The translations under genes were made by a program, and so were the position numbers. Of a DNA stretch of 64,000 nucleotides, positions 17,115 through 27,546 are shown piece by piece. This stretch comes from Roseomonas populi (lineage in GTDB: Bacteria; Pseudomonadota; Alphaproteobacteria; Acetobacterales; Acetobacteraceae). The notes under the pieces were generated by a model. That model saw nothing but the letters and a program-made list of their open reading frames with translations, was not told the origin of the DNA and ran no database searches. Positions within the stretch are counted from its first letter, which is position 1; the number at the start of each line of letters is the position of its first letter. The stretch lies in NCBI RefSeq assembly GCF_024594815.1, contig NZ_JANJOU010000003.1, forward strand, positions 186,001 through 250,000, given 5' to 3'.

Positions 17115-17762
17115 TCACATCGGCATGCAGCGGAAGGTGTCGGAATGGCCGCGGGCCAGAACGGCCATGGTGCCGGCGGGGCAGTCCATCTGCTCGCCAT
17201 CGGCCGCGGGCAGGCCGGTGAACCACACGCCGGAACGGCGCGGCGCCCCCTCGCCCCGCGCGCGGGACGGCTTGCCGGACTTCCAGCCGTTGGACGGCAG
17301 GGTGGAGGCGGAGGCCGGGGCGGAGAAGAGACCGACCGTGCGGAAGCCCGGGCGGCCGTGCAGCGCCACCTGGCGGCGCCCGGCAAAGTTGAAGACCTGG
17401 GCGCGGCTGGAAGCGATGCGCGCCTCGCGCCGGCCGGCGGCGCGGGCCTGGATGCGGCCTCCGCGGCTGGCGGTCACCACGCGCTCGGAACCCCGGGTGG
17501 CGGTGCGGATGGTGGCGCGGCCGGCCGAACGGGCCGGGGCGGCGCTGGCCGAGCGGCTCCGCGGCGCGGCCACGACCGGGCGGCGCGAGGCCGCGACGAC
17601 CGGGCGCACGGCGGCGCGGGTCGGGGCGGCGACGCGGGCCGCCTTGCCGTGGGCGCGGGCCTCGGCGCGGCCGCCGGCGGCCTCGGCCGGCTGGGCGGCG
17701 GCAAGGGCCAGGATGGTGGCCGCCGCGATGGCGGCGCCCGGGACGCGGAACAAGCGCAGCAT
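17115..17762 (-). CDS. exported Ala/Arg-rich low-complexity protein
   Basis: The 215-residue protein has a clear signal peptide (M-L-R-L-F-R-V-P, hydrophobic core, cut near P-A-E-A-A). A mature N-terminal half of about 90 residues is nearly all Ala, Arg, Ser, Val and Pro. The more ordered C-terminal part has V-F-N-F-A-G-R-R-Q-V, W-F-T-G-L-P-A-A-D-G-E and a terminal pair of cysteines (M-D-C-P-A-G and F-R-C-M-P-M), which may form a disulfide. I do not recognise a family. The high positive charge could bind DNA, lipopolysaccharide or peptidoglycan in the periplasm. It lies between zapE and the small gene. Confidence 0.6.
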   Translation of the reverse strand: MLRLFRVPGAAIAAATILALAAAQPAEAAGGRAEARAHGKAARVAAPTRAAVRPVVAASRRPVVAAPRSRSASAAPARSAGRATIRTATRGSERVVTASRGGRIQARAAGRREARIASSRAQVFNFAGRRQVALHGRPGFRTVGLFSAPASASTLPSNGWKSGKPSRARGEGAPRRSGVWFTGLPAADGEQMDCPAGTMAVLARGHSDTFRCMPM

Positions 17763-17851
17763 GTGAATTCTCCCCCGTTGTCCGGAACCGGATCCCCTCC
17801 CGGCGCCCTGCCCCCTCAGGCTAGCGCCGGCAAATCCGGTGCCGGGTTACG

Positions 17852-19057
17852 TCACGTCAGATGCGGCAGGGCCAGGTAATCCTGGCTCTGCATTTCCATG
17901 AGGCGGGAGGCGGTGCGCTGGAAGATCGCCGCCCCCTCACCCCTCTCGTAGAGCTGGTCCGGCTCGGCCTCGGCCGAGGCGACCAGCTTGCACCGATGCT
18001 CGTAGAGCGTGTCGATGAGCGTCACGAAGCGGCGGGCCCGGTCGAAGTTCTCCGGCCCCAGCCTGGGCACGCCGTCCAGCACCAGCGTGTGGAAGTGGGT
18101 GGCGATGGCGAGGTAGTCCGCCGCGCCGAGGAAGACGCCGCACAGCGCCTCGAAATCCGCGCGGGCCACGCCCCGGTGGGCCTGCGGCACCTGCACCTGC
18201 CGGCCGAGCACCGCGATCGAGCAGGGCTCGCCATGGGCCACGCCGGACAGCTCCAGGAAGGCAGCGTCCAGCGCGCGCGTGGCGCGGCCATCCACCGGCG
18301 TGTGCCAGGTGGGCAGGCCTCGGATGCGGTCCCGCCGATAATCCTGCAGCGAGGCGAGGTGCAGCACCTCCAGCCGCTTCTGGATCATGGCGATGAAGGG
18401 CAGGAAGGCGTCGCGGCCCGGCTTGCCCTTGAACAGGTCGGCCGGGGCCGTGTTGGACGTGGCGACCACCACCACGCCCCGGGCGAAGAGCGCCTCGAAG
18501 AGTCGGCCGAGGATCATGGCATCGGTGATGTCATGCACCTGGAACTCGTCGAAGCAGAGCAGCGCGGCATCGGCCACGATCGCGTCCGCCAGCGGCGGGA
18601 TGGGATCGGCATGGGTGCCGTTCGCCTGCCGCCAGGCGTGGATGCGCCGGTGCGCGGACTGCATGAAGGCGTGGAAGTGCTCGCGCCGCTTGCGCCGCAC
18701 GTCCGCCGTCTCGAAGAACAGGTCCATCAGCATGGACTTGCCGCGCCCCACCTCGCCGACGAGGTAGAGGCCGAGCGGCGGGCCGTCCGGCTGCTCGTCC
18801 ACGGGCTTGCGGCGGAAGAAGCGGGAGAGCAGGCCGCCCGGCTCCTCCTTCGGCGCCTCCGGCTTCGGGTCGTAGCCGCGCAGGCGGCGCCACAGGTCCT
18901 GCAGCACCTCCGCCGCACGCTCCTGCGCGGGGTCGGCACGCAATGCGCCCGCCGCCACGCGGGCGCGGTAAAGGGGAAGCGGACCCTGGGAGACATCCGC
19001 CTTCACGGTCTGGGCCGGGGCGGAGGCAAGGGCCGGTGTGGGCGTGGTGCCGTCCAT
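17852..19057 (-). CDS. zapE: cell division protein ZapE (AFG1-like ATPase)
   Basis: This is a P-loop ATPase of the AFG1/LACE1 family. In E. coli ZapE associates with the Z-ring under stress, and the mitochondrial homologue handles respiratory-chain proteins. The 401-residue protein has Walker A G-E-V-G-R-G-K-S-M-L (near residues 123-132), Walker B L-L-C-F-D-E-F-Q-V and a sensor region V-V-V-A-T-S-N-T-A-P. The N-terminal ~40 residues are Ala/Pro-rich. Position next to mdh-sucCD is conserved in alphaproteobacteria. The start ATG at 19057 is the first in frame, and no strong SD decides it. Confidence 0.92.
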   Translation of the reverse strand: MDGTTPTPALASAPAQTVKADVSQGPLPLYRARVAAGALRADPAQERAAEVLQDLWRRLRGYDPKPEAPKEEPGGLLSRFFRRKPVDEQPDGPPLGLYLVGEVGRGKSMLMDLFFETADVRRKRREHFHAFMQSAHRRIHAWRQANGTHADPIPPLADAIVADAALLCFDEFQVHDITDAMILGRLFEALFARGVVVVATSNTAPADLFKGKPGRDAFLPFIAMIQKRLEVLHLASLQDYRRDRIRGLPTWHTPVDGRATRALDAAFLELSGVAHGEPCSIAVLGRQVQVPQAHRGVARADFEALCGVFLGAADYLAIATHFHTLVLDGVPRLGPENFDRARRFVTLIDTLYEHRCKLVASAEAEPDQLYERGEGAAIFQRTASRLMEMQSQDYLALPHLT

Positions 19058-19215
19058 CGGGGCCCCGGTCTAGCCCGGTTACCCGGCCGCTCGCAACGCC
19101 GCGAGCCGTGTTGATTGGGTTTCAGTGTTGCAGGAAAGCCGTGAGGGTGGCGTGTCAGGAATGGCGGCTAAGCGCCTGTCACCACACCGCATTCCCGAAG
19201 GCGGAACAAGGAAGA

Positions 19216-19239
19216 CCCCGCCGGGCGGGCCCGGCGGGG
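19216..19239 (-). terminator. terminator of the DUF2171-type gene
   Basis: Perfect 10-bp arms CCCCGCCGGG and CCCGGCGGGG with a 4-base loop lie 30 bases after the stop at 19270. On the minus strand they are followed by a T-rich stretch (TCTTCCTTGTT). A rho-independent terminator is likely. Confidence 0.65.
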
Positions 19240-19269
19240 CATCCTTACTGCCACCATACGAAGGACGCG

Positions 19270-19500
19270 TCAGGCGTCCTGGAACTGCTTCATCGCGTCC
19301 ATGTGGTTCATGGAGGTCTTGGCCTTGTTGCCCTCCACGGAGGCGATGGCCGAGAGCGGCAGGTAGTGATGCTTGCCGTCCTGGCTGTCGTTCTTCGTCA
19401 GCTTGATGCGGCTGCCTTCGACGTGGTCCACCGTGCCGACATGGTTCCCGCAGGAACCGACGACTTCCATGTGCTCCTTGATCTGCGAAGCATCGACCAT
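19270..19500 (-). CDS. DUF2171-type small protein
   Basis: The 76-residue cytoplasmic protein starts M-V-D-A-S-Q-I-K-E-H-M-E-V-V-G-S and has G-T-V-D-H-V-E-G-S-R-I-K-L-T-K and H-Y-L-P-L-S-A-I. This is the pattern of DUF2171 proteins, which resemble a PRC-barrel (a small beta-barrel that sets a linkage or gradient of binding). Function is unknown. AAGGAGAG lies about five bases before the ATG at 19500, so the start is well set; the longer frame upstream is spurious. It has its own terminator. The Bug gene ends about 60 bases upstream, on the same strand. Confidence 0.8.
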   Translation of the reverse strand: MVDASQIKEHMEVVGSCGNHVGTVDHVEGSRIKLTKNDSQDGKHHYLPLSAIASVEGNKAKTSMNHMDAMKQFQDA

Positions 19501-19559
19501 GCTGCTCTCCTTCTTGCCGTGTCGGCGGTAGGAACGCGCCAGGGCCGGAAGGGATGCTC

Positions 19560-20540
19560 TCAGTCCGCCGTGATGCCTGCTTTCTGGACCACGGGGGCCC
19601 AGCGGGCGCGCTCGGCGGCGATGAAGCGGCCGAACTCCTCCCCCTTCATCGGGTAGGGCACCGCCCCCTCCCTCTCCAGGCTGGAGACGAGGTCCGGCGT
19701 GCCGAGGCTCGACAGGATAGCCTCCTCCAGCCGCGCCCGGATCGGCTCCGGCGTGCCGTGGGGCACGAGGATCCCGTACCACGCGGTAACACGGTAGCCC
19801 GGCAGGGTCTCCGCCACGGCCGGCACGTCGGACATGGAGGGCACGCGGCGATCGCCCGTGACGGCCAGCGCCCGCAGGTTGCCGCCCGCCACCAGCCCGG
19901 CGACCGATGGCAGGGTGGAAATCATGGCGGGGATATGCCCCGCGGCCACGTCAGTCAGCCCCGGGGCGGCGCCACGAAAAGGAACATGGGTTCCCTCCAC
20001 CCCCGCCTCTTGCAGCAGCAGCGCCATGGCCAGATGCCCCGCCGCGCCATTACCGGGTGAGGCGTAGGTCATCGACCCTTTCGCCGCGCGGTACTCCTCG
20101 ATCAGTGCGGCGAGGGAGCCCGCCTTCGTGCCGGGCCCGACGACGAGGACCAGCGGCGTCTCCGCCACCATCGCCACCGGGTCCAGCGCCATGCCCGGGT
20201 CGATCTTCAGGTTGCGGCCGAACAGGGTGGGGTTCACGGAGATGGGGCCCTGGTTGCCCATCAGCAGGGTGGTGCCGTCCGGCCGGGCGCCGGCCACCAG
20301 TTCCGTCGCCAGGTTACCGCCGGCGCCCGGGCGGTTCTCCACCACCACGGGCTGGCCCAGCGCGGCGTTCAACCGGGCGCCCAGGGCGCGCGCCACGGCA
20401 TCCGTGCCGCCGCCCGGGGTATAGGGCAGCACCAGCCGCAGCGGGCGGTCCGGCCAGCCCGCCGGCGCCTGGGCCAGGGCCGGATCCGCGATGGCCGCCG
20501 CCAGCAGGCTCATCAGGAAGGCGCGGCGGGACGGGTGCAT
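19560..20540 (-). CDS. Bug/TctC-family substrate-binding protein
   Basis: This 326-residue orphan periplasmic receptor has a signal peptide (M-H-P-S-R-R-A-F-L-M-S-L-L, cut near A-L-A-Q-A). The family pattern follows: W-P-D-R-P-L-R-L-V-L-P-Y-T-P-G-G-G-T-D, then V-V-E-N-R-P-G-A-G-G-N. I use the ATG at 20540; an upstream ATG at 20576 would put twelve charged residues before the signal. It lies directly behind thiC on the same strand, but a hairpin with a short T-tract separates them, so a role in thiamine uptake is not supported. There is no TctA/TctB nearby. Confidence 0.86.
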   Translation of the reverse strand: MHPSRRAFLMSLLAAAIADPALAQAPAGWPDRPLRLVLPYTPGGGTDAVARALGARLNAALGQPVVVENRPGAGGNLATELVAGARPDGTTLLMGNQGPISVNPTLFGRNLKIDPGMALDPVAMVAETPLVLVVGPGTKAGSLAALIEEYRAAKGSMTYASPGNGAAGHLAMALLLQEAGVEGTHVPFRGAAPGLTDVAAGHIPAMISTLPSVAGLVAGGNLRALAVTGDRRVPSMSDVPAVAETLPGYRVTAWYGILVPHGTPEPIRARLEEAILSSLGTPDLVSSLEREGAVPYPMKGEEFGRFIAAERARWAPVVQKAGITAD

Positions 20541-20582
20541 GGACGTGCTTTTCAGGGGTTCCTCTGCCACCAGCATGAAGGG

Positions 20583-20613
20583 AAAGGCGGCGGGGATGGC
20601 AAGCCCCGCCGCC
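20583..20613 (-). terminator. intrinsic terminator of thiC
   Basis: Arms GGCGGCGGGG and CCCCGCCGCC enclose an 8-base loop, starting 8 bases after the thiC stop codon. On the minus strand they are followed by TTTCCCTT. The U-tract is short but the stem is strong. Confidence 0.7.
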
Positions 20614-20620
20614 CCTGCCC

Positions 20621-22599
<1,979 letters not shown>

Positions 22600-22637
22600 G
22601 GCGCCGACACTCCGCCCGCCGGGCGGCCCCTGTCAAC

Positions 22638-23333
22638 CTAAAGCCCGGCCCCGCCATCGATCCCGATCGCCTGCCCCGTCACGTTCCGCGCGGCCGGGGA
22701 GAGCAGATAGGCCGCCATCGCCGCCACCTCCTCCGCCGCCGTGATCCGGCGCGTGGGCGTGCCGGCGGCGGCGGCCCCGGCATCCATCCCCAGCTCCCGC
22801 CAGCGCGCCCGGGCCATGTCCGTCTCCACCCAGCCCGGGCAGAGGGCGTTCGCCGTGATCCCGCGCGGCGCCAGCCGGAGGGCCAGGGCCCGCATCAGCC
22901 CGATCACCCCGTGCTTGGCGGCGGAATAGGCCACCTGGTCCGGCACGGCGCGCAGCCCGAGCACGGAGGCGAGGAACACGATCCGCCCCTCCCCGTCCGG
23001 CAGCACGGCTGCGGCGGCCTCCGCGCAGCGCCAGGCGCCGTCGAGGTTGGAGGCCATGATCCGGCGCCAGTGGCCCTCGTCCGGCTCGGGCGGGTCGCCG
23101 CCCGCCACGCCCGCGGCCAGGATGGCGGCGCCAATCGGACCGGCGGCCCCGAACAGGGCGCGGACGGAGGCAGGATCGGCCACGTCGCAGGGGATAAACT
23201 GCACGCCCTCCGCCAACGGCTCCTCCGGCGCGCGTCGGGCGGCGGCGATCACCGCCCTGCCCTGCCCGGCCAGAAGCCGCGCGCAGGCCAGCCCGATACC
23301 CCGCGTGCCGCCGGTGACCAGCACCGCGCTCAT
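22638..23333 (-). CDS. SDR-family oxidoreductase
   Basis: This classical short-chain dehydrogenase has 231 residues. It has the NAD(P) motif T-G-G-T-R-G-I-G-L-A (residues 7-16), the catalytic Y-S-A-A-K (136-140), a serine in V-F-L-A-S-V-L and the C-terminal I-D-G-G-A-G-L. It is closest in style to 3-oxoacyl-ACP reductase or sugar/alcohol dehydrogenases, and the substrate is unknown. The ATG at 23333 overlaps the stop of the upstream SDR gene by 4 bases (ATGA), so the two are translated in tandem and may perform successive or opposite oxidoreductions on one compound. A transcript could read on into thiC. Confidence 0.88.
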   Translation of the reverse strand: MSAVLVTGGTRGIGLACARLLAGQGRAVIAAARRAPEEPLAEGVQFIPCDVADPASVRALFGAAGPIGAAILAAGVAGGDPPEPDEGHWRRIMASNLDGAWRCAEAAAAVLPDGEGRIVFLASVLGLRAVPDQVAYSAAKHGVIGLMRALALRLAPRGITANALCPGWVETDMARARWRELGMDAGAAAAGTPTRRITAAEEVAAMAAYLLSPAARNVTGQAIGIDGGAGL

Positions 23334-24055
23334 GCGGCGGTCGTCCCGCCATCCACGGGCATGACGATGCCCGTGACAAAGCTCGCATGGTCGGAGAGGA
23401 GGAAGGCCACCACTGCCGCGATCTCCCGCGGGTGGGCGAAGCGGCGCTGCGGCACGGCCTCGGTATAGACGTCGTCGCTGGCTACCCCGCCGCCCCCGCG
23501 CGCGGCCAGGTCGGCCAGCACGGCGCGCAGCATCGCCGTATCCGTGCTGCCCGGCGCGATGGCGTTGAAGCGCACGCCCCTTGCGGCGAAGTCCAGAGCC
23601 GCCGATCGCGTCATCTGCGCCAGCGCGGCCTTGGAGGCGCCATAGGCGGCGCTGGCGGGCTTGCCGATTAGTGCTTGGTCGGAGGCGATGTTCACCACCG
23701 CCCCGCCGCCCTTCAGCAGGTGCGGCAGCGCGGCCTGCATCACCGCGAAGGGCGCCAGCCAGTTGATCCGCATGATCCGCTCGGCCTCGGCCAGCGGCGT
23801 GTCCAGCAGCGTGCCGATGATCGTGTCGCCGGCATTGTTCACCAGCAGGTCCAGCCCGCCCATGCGCGCGGCGGCGGCCTCCACGGCAGGGGCGATGGAA
23901 GGGATGTCCAGCAGGTCGTGCTCCGGCCGGTCCAGCCCCTCCACAGTCGCGCCGCTGGCCTCCAGCGCCGCGACCACCGCCGCACCGATGCCGCCGCGAT
24001 GGCCGGTGACGAGGGCGCGCTTGCCCTCCAGTCCTGTCTGCCGGATCTCCGTCAT
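23330..24055 (-). CDS. SDR-family oxidoreductase
   Basis: This 241-residue short-chain dehydrogenase has T-G-H-R-G-G-I-G-A-A near residues 17-26, N-N-A-G-D, a catalytic serine region N-I-A-S-D-Q, Y-G-A-S-K and the C-terminal V-D-G-G-T-T. The 'GHRGGIG' cofactor loop replaces the more usual G-x-x-x-G-I-G serine/alanine pattern and, with D-R following strand 2, suggests NAD preference, which is inference. It is first of the SDR pair. The MFS transporter gene upstream (same strand, 58-base gap) could form a transport-oxidation unit with them. Confidence 0.88.
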   Translation of the reverse strand: MTEIRQTGLEGKRALVTGHRGGIGAAVVAALEASGATVEGLDRPEHDLLDIPSIAPAVEAAAARMGGLDLLVNNAGDTIIGTLLDTPLAEAERIMRINWLAPFAVMQAALPHLLKGGGAVVNIASDQALIGKPASAAYGASKAALAQMTRSAALDFAARGVRFNAIAPGSTDTAMLRAVLADLAARGGGGVASDDVYTEAVPQRRFAHPREIAAVVAFLLSDHASFVTGIVMPVDGGTTAA

Positions 24056-24113
24056 GACACCCCCCGATTCCGCCGCGGATGGAGCGGCGGAGCCGGGAGG
24101 GCGTCAAGCCGGG

Positions 24114-25286
24114 TCAGTCGGCGGCGGCAAGGACCACCGGCCGCCGCTCCCGCAGCAGCGCCGGGCCGGCGGCGAGGATGGCGGCCACCGGGAAGGCAAG
24201 CGCCACCCAGGGCAGGGCGCCGAGGCCGAGCCCGTAGTCGATGGCCAGCCCGCCCGCCCAGGCACCGAGCGCGTTGCCCAGGTTGAAGGCGGCGATGTTG
24301 AGGCTGGAGGCGAGGCTCTGCCCCGCGCCCTCGGCCTTCCGCAACACCCAGATCTGCAGCGGCGCCACGGTGGCGAAGCCCGCCGCACCGAGCAGGGCAG
24401 CGATCACCACCGTCGCAACCTGGCTGTGCATGGCCGGCGCCATGGCCGCCAGCACGGCCGCCAGCGCCGCGAGCGAGCCCAGCAGGGCCAGCGGCAGGTT
24501 CCGGTCCGCCACGCGCCCGCCGACGATGTTCCCCACCACCAGCCCGGCCCCGAGGACGAGGAGGATGGGCGAGACCGCCGCGTCGCTGAACCCCGCCAGC
24601 TGCGTCAGCATCGGCGCGATATAGGTGAAGACCGCGAAGACCCCGCCGAAGCCGAGCACGGTGGTCAGCAGCGCCAGCAGCACCGGCCCGCGCGCCATGG
24701 CCCGCATGTCCGCGCGCCAGTCGGAGGGCTCGGGCGCCCCGTCCTCCTTCGGGATGAAGCGGGCGATCACGGCAATCGCCGCCAGGCCGACGATCGTCAC
24801 GGCCCAGAAGGTGGCGCGCCAGCCCAGGTGCTGCCCCAGCCAGGTACCGGCTGGCACGCCGAGGATGTTGGCCACCGTCAGCCCCGTGAACATGGTGGCG
24901 ATGGCGGAGGCCCGGCGGTCCGGCGCCACCAGCCCCGTGGCCACCACCGATCCCACCCCGAAGAAGGTGCCATGGGCGAAGGCCGTCAGGATGCGGGCGG
25001 CCATCAGCGTCGTGTAGTCCGGTGCCAGCGCGCAGGCGAGATTGCCGACCGTGAAGATCACCATCAGCCCGAGCAGCGTGGCCTTGCGCGGCCAGCGCGC
25101 CGTGACGGTGGTCAGGATCGGCGCCCCGACCACGACGCCGAGCGCGTAGCCGGAGATGAGGAGCCCGGCAGAGGCGAGGGAGACGCCGAGATCGCCCCCC
25201 ACCTCCACCAGCAGCCCCATGATGACGAATTCGGTGACGCCGATGCCGAAGGCACCGACCGTCAGCGCGTAGAGAGCGAGAGGCAT
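24114..25286 (-). CDS. MFS transporter (sugar-efflux/AraJ-like)
   Basis: This 390-residue, 12-helix major facilitator starts M-P-L-A-L-Y-A-L-T-V-G-A-F-G-I-G-V-T-E-F-V-I-M-G (start and helix 1 given as two blocks), which is typical of DHA1 arabinose-efflux-type permeases such as AraJ. The loop-2 motif is T-V-T-A-R-W-P-R-K and helix 5 has V-P-A-G-T-W-L-G-Q. I take the ATG at 25286; the 25 upstream codons overlap the control region. It is divergent from a LysR gene 114 bases away, which probably regulates it. The cargo is unknown; exporters of sugars, drugs or metabolites share this layout. Confidence 0.88.
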   Translation of the reverse strand: MPLALYALTVGAFGIGVTEFVIMGLLVEVGGDLGVSLASAGLLISGYALGVVVGAPILTTVTARWPRKATLLGLMVIFTVGNLACALAPDYTTLMAARILTAFAHGTFFGVGSVVATGLVAPDRRASAIATMFTGLTVANILGVPAGTWLGQHLGWRATFWAVTIVGLAAIAVIARFIPKEDGAPEPSDWRADMRAMARGPVLLALLTTVLGFGGVFAVFTYIAPMLTQLAGFSDAAVSPILLVLGAGLVVGNIVGGRVADRNLPLALLGSLAALAAVLAAMAPAMHSQVATVVIAALLGAAGFATVAPLQIWVLRKAEGAGQSLASSLNIAAFNLGNALGAWAGGLAIDYGLGLGALPWVALAFPVAAILAAGPALLRERRPVVLAAAD

Positions 25287-25359
25287 TGGGATGGTTCCTG
25301 CGTGACCGACACCGGGCCGGCCGTTCGCGAGGCCAAATGGACGCCCCCGGCCCCGTGCC

Positions 25360-25374
25360 ATAGACTATCGATCG
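25360..25374. promoter_or_regulatory. candidate LysR operator in the divergent gap
   Basis: ATAGACTAT is a palindrome around a central A, followed directly by the palindrome CGATCG, in an AT-richer patch between the MFS and LysR starts. LysR-type sites are often T-N11-A palindromes in this position. The assignment is by location and symmetry only. Confidence 0.35.
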
Positions 25375-25400
25375 GCAAATCACCTGTGACGTGAACTCAC

Positions 25401-26327
25401 ATGCCCCGATCGGAGGTAAACCGCGCCGCGGAGATGGAAGTCTTCGCGCGCGTGGTGGAGGAAGGCGGCTTCTCCGCCGCCGCGCGGGCGCTGGGGCTCA
25501 CGCCCTCGGCCGTCAGCAAGCTTGTGGCCCGGCTGGAGACACGGCTCGGCGCCCGGCTGGTGCAGCGATCCACCCGGCAATTCGCCCTCACGCCCGAAGG
25601 CCAGGCCTTCCACGAGCGCGCGGTGCGGATCCTGGCGGAGATGGAGGAGGCGGAGCGCGCGGCGGCGGCCGGGGAGACGCCGGTGGGGCTGATCCGCGTG
25701 AACACCAGCGCCACGGTGAACACCCACCTCCTCGCTCCGGTCCTGCCGGAGTTCCTGGCCGCCCACCCCGGCATCCGCCTGGACCTCGTCCTGACGGACC
25801 GGGTGATCGACCTGGTGGAGGCGCGGGTGGACGTGGCAATCCGCGCCGGGCCCATGCCTGAATCCCGCCTGCGCGCCCGCAAGCTGGGCGAGACCCGGCT
25901 GGTGGTCGTGGGCTCCCCCGCCTATCTCGCCGCCCGCGGAATTCCGCGCCGCGCGGCCGACCTGGCCGCGCACGAGCTGCTGGGCTTCGGCTACGCCCGC
26001 GCCGTGCAGGACTGGCCCTTCATGGAGGACGGGCGGCGGGTCGGGGTGAAGGTGGCGGGGCGCCTGCGCGCCAGCGACGGCGAGGGGCTGCGGCAGCTCG
26101 CCCTGCATGGCGCCGGGCTGGTGCGGATGGCGGGCTTCTGCGTGCGGGAGGACATCCTGGCCGGCCGGCTGGTGCCGGTGCTGGAGGAGGCGAGCGCCGG
26201 CGACCTGGAAGCCTTCCACGCCGTTCATGCCGGGGGCACCGGGCCGATGCCGGCCCGGGTGCGGGCCCTGCTGGACTTCCTGGCCGCGAATGTCCGCATC
26301 CCCGACGCGCCGGGGCTGGCGGTCTGA
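25401..26327 (+). CDS. LysR-family transcriptional regulator
   Basis: This 308-residue regulator has the N-terminal winged helix (G-G-F-S-A-A-A-R-A-L-G-L-T-P-S-A-V-S-K, about residues 22-40) and a LysR substrate-binding domain with the T-N-T/H-L-L-A-P-V-L-P-E-F start. It resembles the DsdC/'CrgA-like' subgroup (V-F-A-R-V-V-E-E-G-G-F-S-A-A). It is divergent from the MFS gene and probably senses the compound that transporter handles. It is followed 40 bases later by the pteridine-reductase-like gene, which looks unrelated in function. Confidence 0.92.
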   Translation: MPRSEVNRAAEMEVFARVVEEGGFSAAARALGLTPSAVSKLVARLETRLGARLVQRSTRQFALTPEGQAFHERAVRILAEMEEAERAAAAGETPVGLIRVNTSATVNTHLLAPVLPEFLAAHPGIRLDLVLTDRVIDLVEARVDVAIRAGPMPESRLRARKLGETRLVVVGSPAYLAARGIPRRAADLAAHELLGFGYARAVQDWPFMEDGRRVGVKVAGRLRASDGEGLRQLALHGAGLVRMAGFCVREDILAGRLVPVLEEASAGDLEAFHAVHAGGTGPMPARVRALLDFLAANVRIPDAPGLAV

Positions 26328-26367
26328 CCTCCCCGAGCGCGGCCCGGCACCCTATCTGCGGTGGCGC

Positions 26368-27144
26368 ATGAGCATCCCCGACGCCATTCCCCGAACGGCC
26401 CTCGTCACCGGCGGCGCCAAGCGGATCGGCCGCGCCATTTCCCTCGCCCTGGCCGGGGCGGGCTTCGACGTGGCCCTGCACTACCATGGCAGCGCCGGGG
26501 AGGTGGAAGGCACGGCCGGTGACATCCGCGCCCTCGGCCGCCGCGCCGCGACCCTCCGCGCCGATCTGGGGCGGGAGGAGGAGGTGGAGTCGCTGATCCC
26601 AGATGCCACCGCCAAGCTCGGCCCGGTGGGCGTTCTGGTGAACAACGCCTCTCTCTTCGAGCGGGACGAGTGGGACACGGCCACGCGGGAGAGCTGGGAC
26701 GCCCATATGGGCCCGAACCTCCGCGCCCCCTTCGTGCTGACCCAGGCCATGGCCCTCGCCCTGCCCGATGGCGCGGAGGGCGCGGTGGTGAACATGCTGG
26801 ACCAGCGCGTCCTCTCCCTCACCCCGCATTTCGTCTCCTACACGATCACCAAGGCCGGGCTCTGGGCGCTGACCCAGACCATGGCGCTGGCGCTCGCGCC
26901 CCGAATCCGGGTGAACGGCATCGGCCCCGGCCCCACGGTGGCCAGCGCCCGCCAGAGCGAGGCCCAGTTCCGCGCCCAGTGCGAGAGCACGCCGCTGCGC
27001 CACGGATCGAGCCCCGAGGAAGTGGCGCGGGCGGTGCTGGCCATCCTTTCCCTGCCGGCGATGACGGGGCAGATGATCGCCCTCGACAGCGGCCAGCACC
27101 TCCAGTGGTCGCCCGCCCGCGCCCAAGGGGGGCCAGAAGAGTAG
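26368..27144 (+). CDS. pteridine reductase-type SDR (FolM/PTR1-like)
   Basis: This 258-residue SDR has the arginine-containing cofactor motif T-G-G-A-K-R-I-G-R-A, which marks NADPH-dependent pteridine and FolM-type reductases. It also has N-N-A-S-L-F, V-N-M-L-D-Q-R, the catalytic Y-T-I-T-K and V-N-G-I-G-P-G-P. PTR1/FolM enzymes reduce dihydrobiopterin or dihydrofolate. The next gene, folB, starts immediately after its stop, which supports a role in folate or pterin metabolism. A longer frame runs back into the LysR gene, but the ATG at 26368 precedes the Rossmann strand at the usual distance. The SD is weak (GGTGG). Confidence 0.82.
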   Translation: MSIPDAIPRTALVTGGAKRIGRAISLALAGAGFDVALHYHGSAGEVEGTAGDIRALGRRAATLRADLGREEEVESLIPDATAKLGPVGVLVNNASLFERDEWDTATRESWDAHMGPNLRAPFVLTQAMALALPDGAEGAVVNMLDQRVLSLTPHFVSYTITKAGLWALTQTMALALAPRIRVNGIGPGPTVASARQSEAQFRAQCESTPLRHGSSPEEVARAVLAILSLPAMTGQMIALDSGQHLQWSPARAQGGPEE

Positions 27145-27546
27145 ATGCCAGGAATGACGGCCTATATCCCGGACGCGGCCCGCGGCCTGCGCCGCGTCTT
27201 CGTGCGGGACCTGATGGTAGAGGCACGGCTGGGCGTGCTGCCGAAGGAGGTGGTGCCCCAGCGCGTGGTGATCGGCATCGAGCTTCTGGTACGGGACGAC
27301 GCGGCCCCCGCCGGCATCGGCCCGGACCGGCTGGAGCGGGTGGTGGACTATGGCGTGATCGCTGACCGGGCGCGTGCGGTGGCGACCACCGGCCACACCC
27401 GCCTGGCGGAGACCCTGGCCGAGCGGATCGCGGTGGCCTGCCTGGAGGACTCCCGGGTGGAATCCGTCCGGGTCACGGTGGAGAAGCCGGATATCCTGCC
27501 CGATGTGGGCGCGGTGGGGGTGACCGTAGAGCGCCGCCGAAACTGA
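27145..27546 (+). CDS. folB: dihydroneopterin aldolase
   Basis: FolB cleaves dihydroneopterin to 6-hydroxymethyl-dihydropterin and glycolaldehyde in folate synthesis. The 133-residue protein has the typical start V-F-V-R-D-L-M-V-E-A-R-L-G-V-L-P, a V-V-D-Y-G-V-I region, H-T-R-L-A-E-T-L-A-E-R-I-A and the catalytic-lysine segment V-E-K-P-D-I-L-P-D. These match the family closely, and the length is standard. The ATG directly follows the stop of the reductase (no gap); another ATG at 27154 is possible. The pair probably forms a small folate operon. Confidence 0.92.
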   Translation: MPGMTAYIPDAARGLRRVFVRDLMVEARLGVLPKEVVPQRVVIGIELLVRDDAAPAGIGPDRLERVVDYGVIADRARAVATTGHTRLAETLAERIAVACLEDSRVESVRVTVEKPDILPDVGAVGVTVERRRN

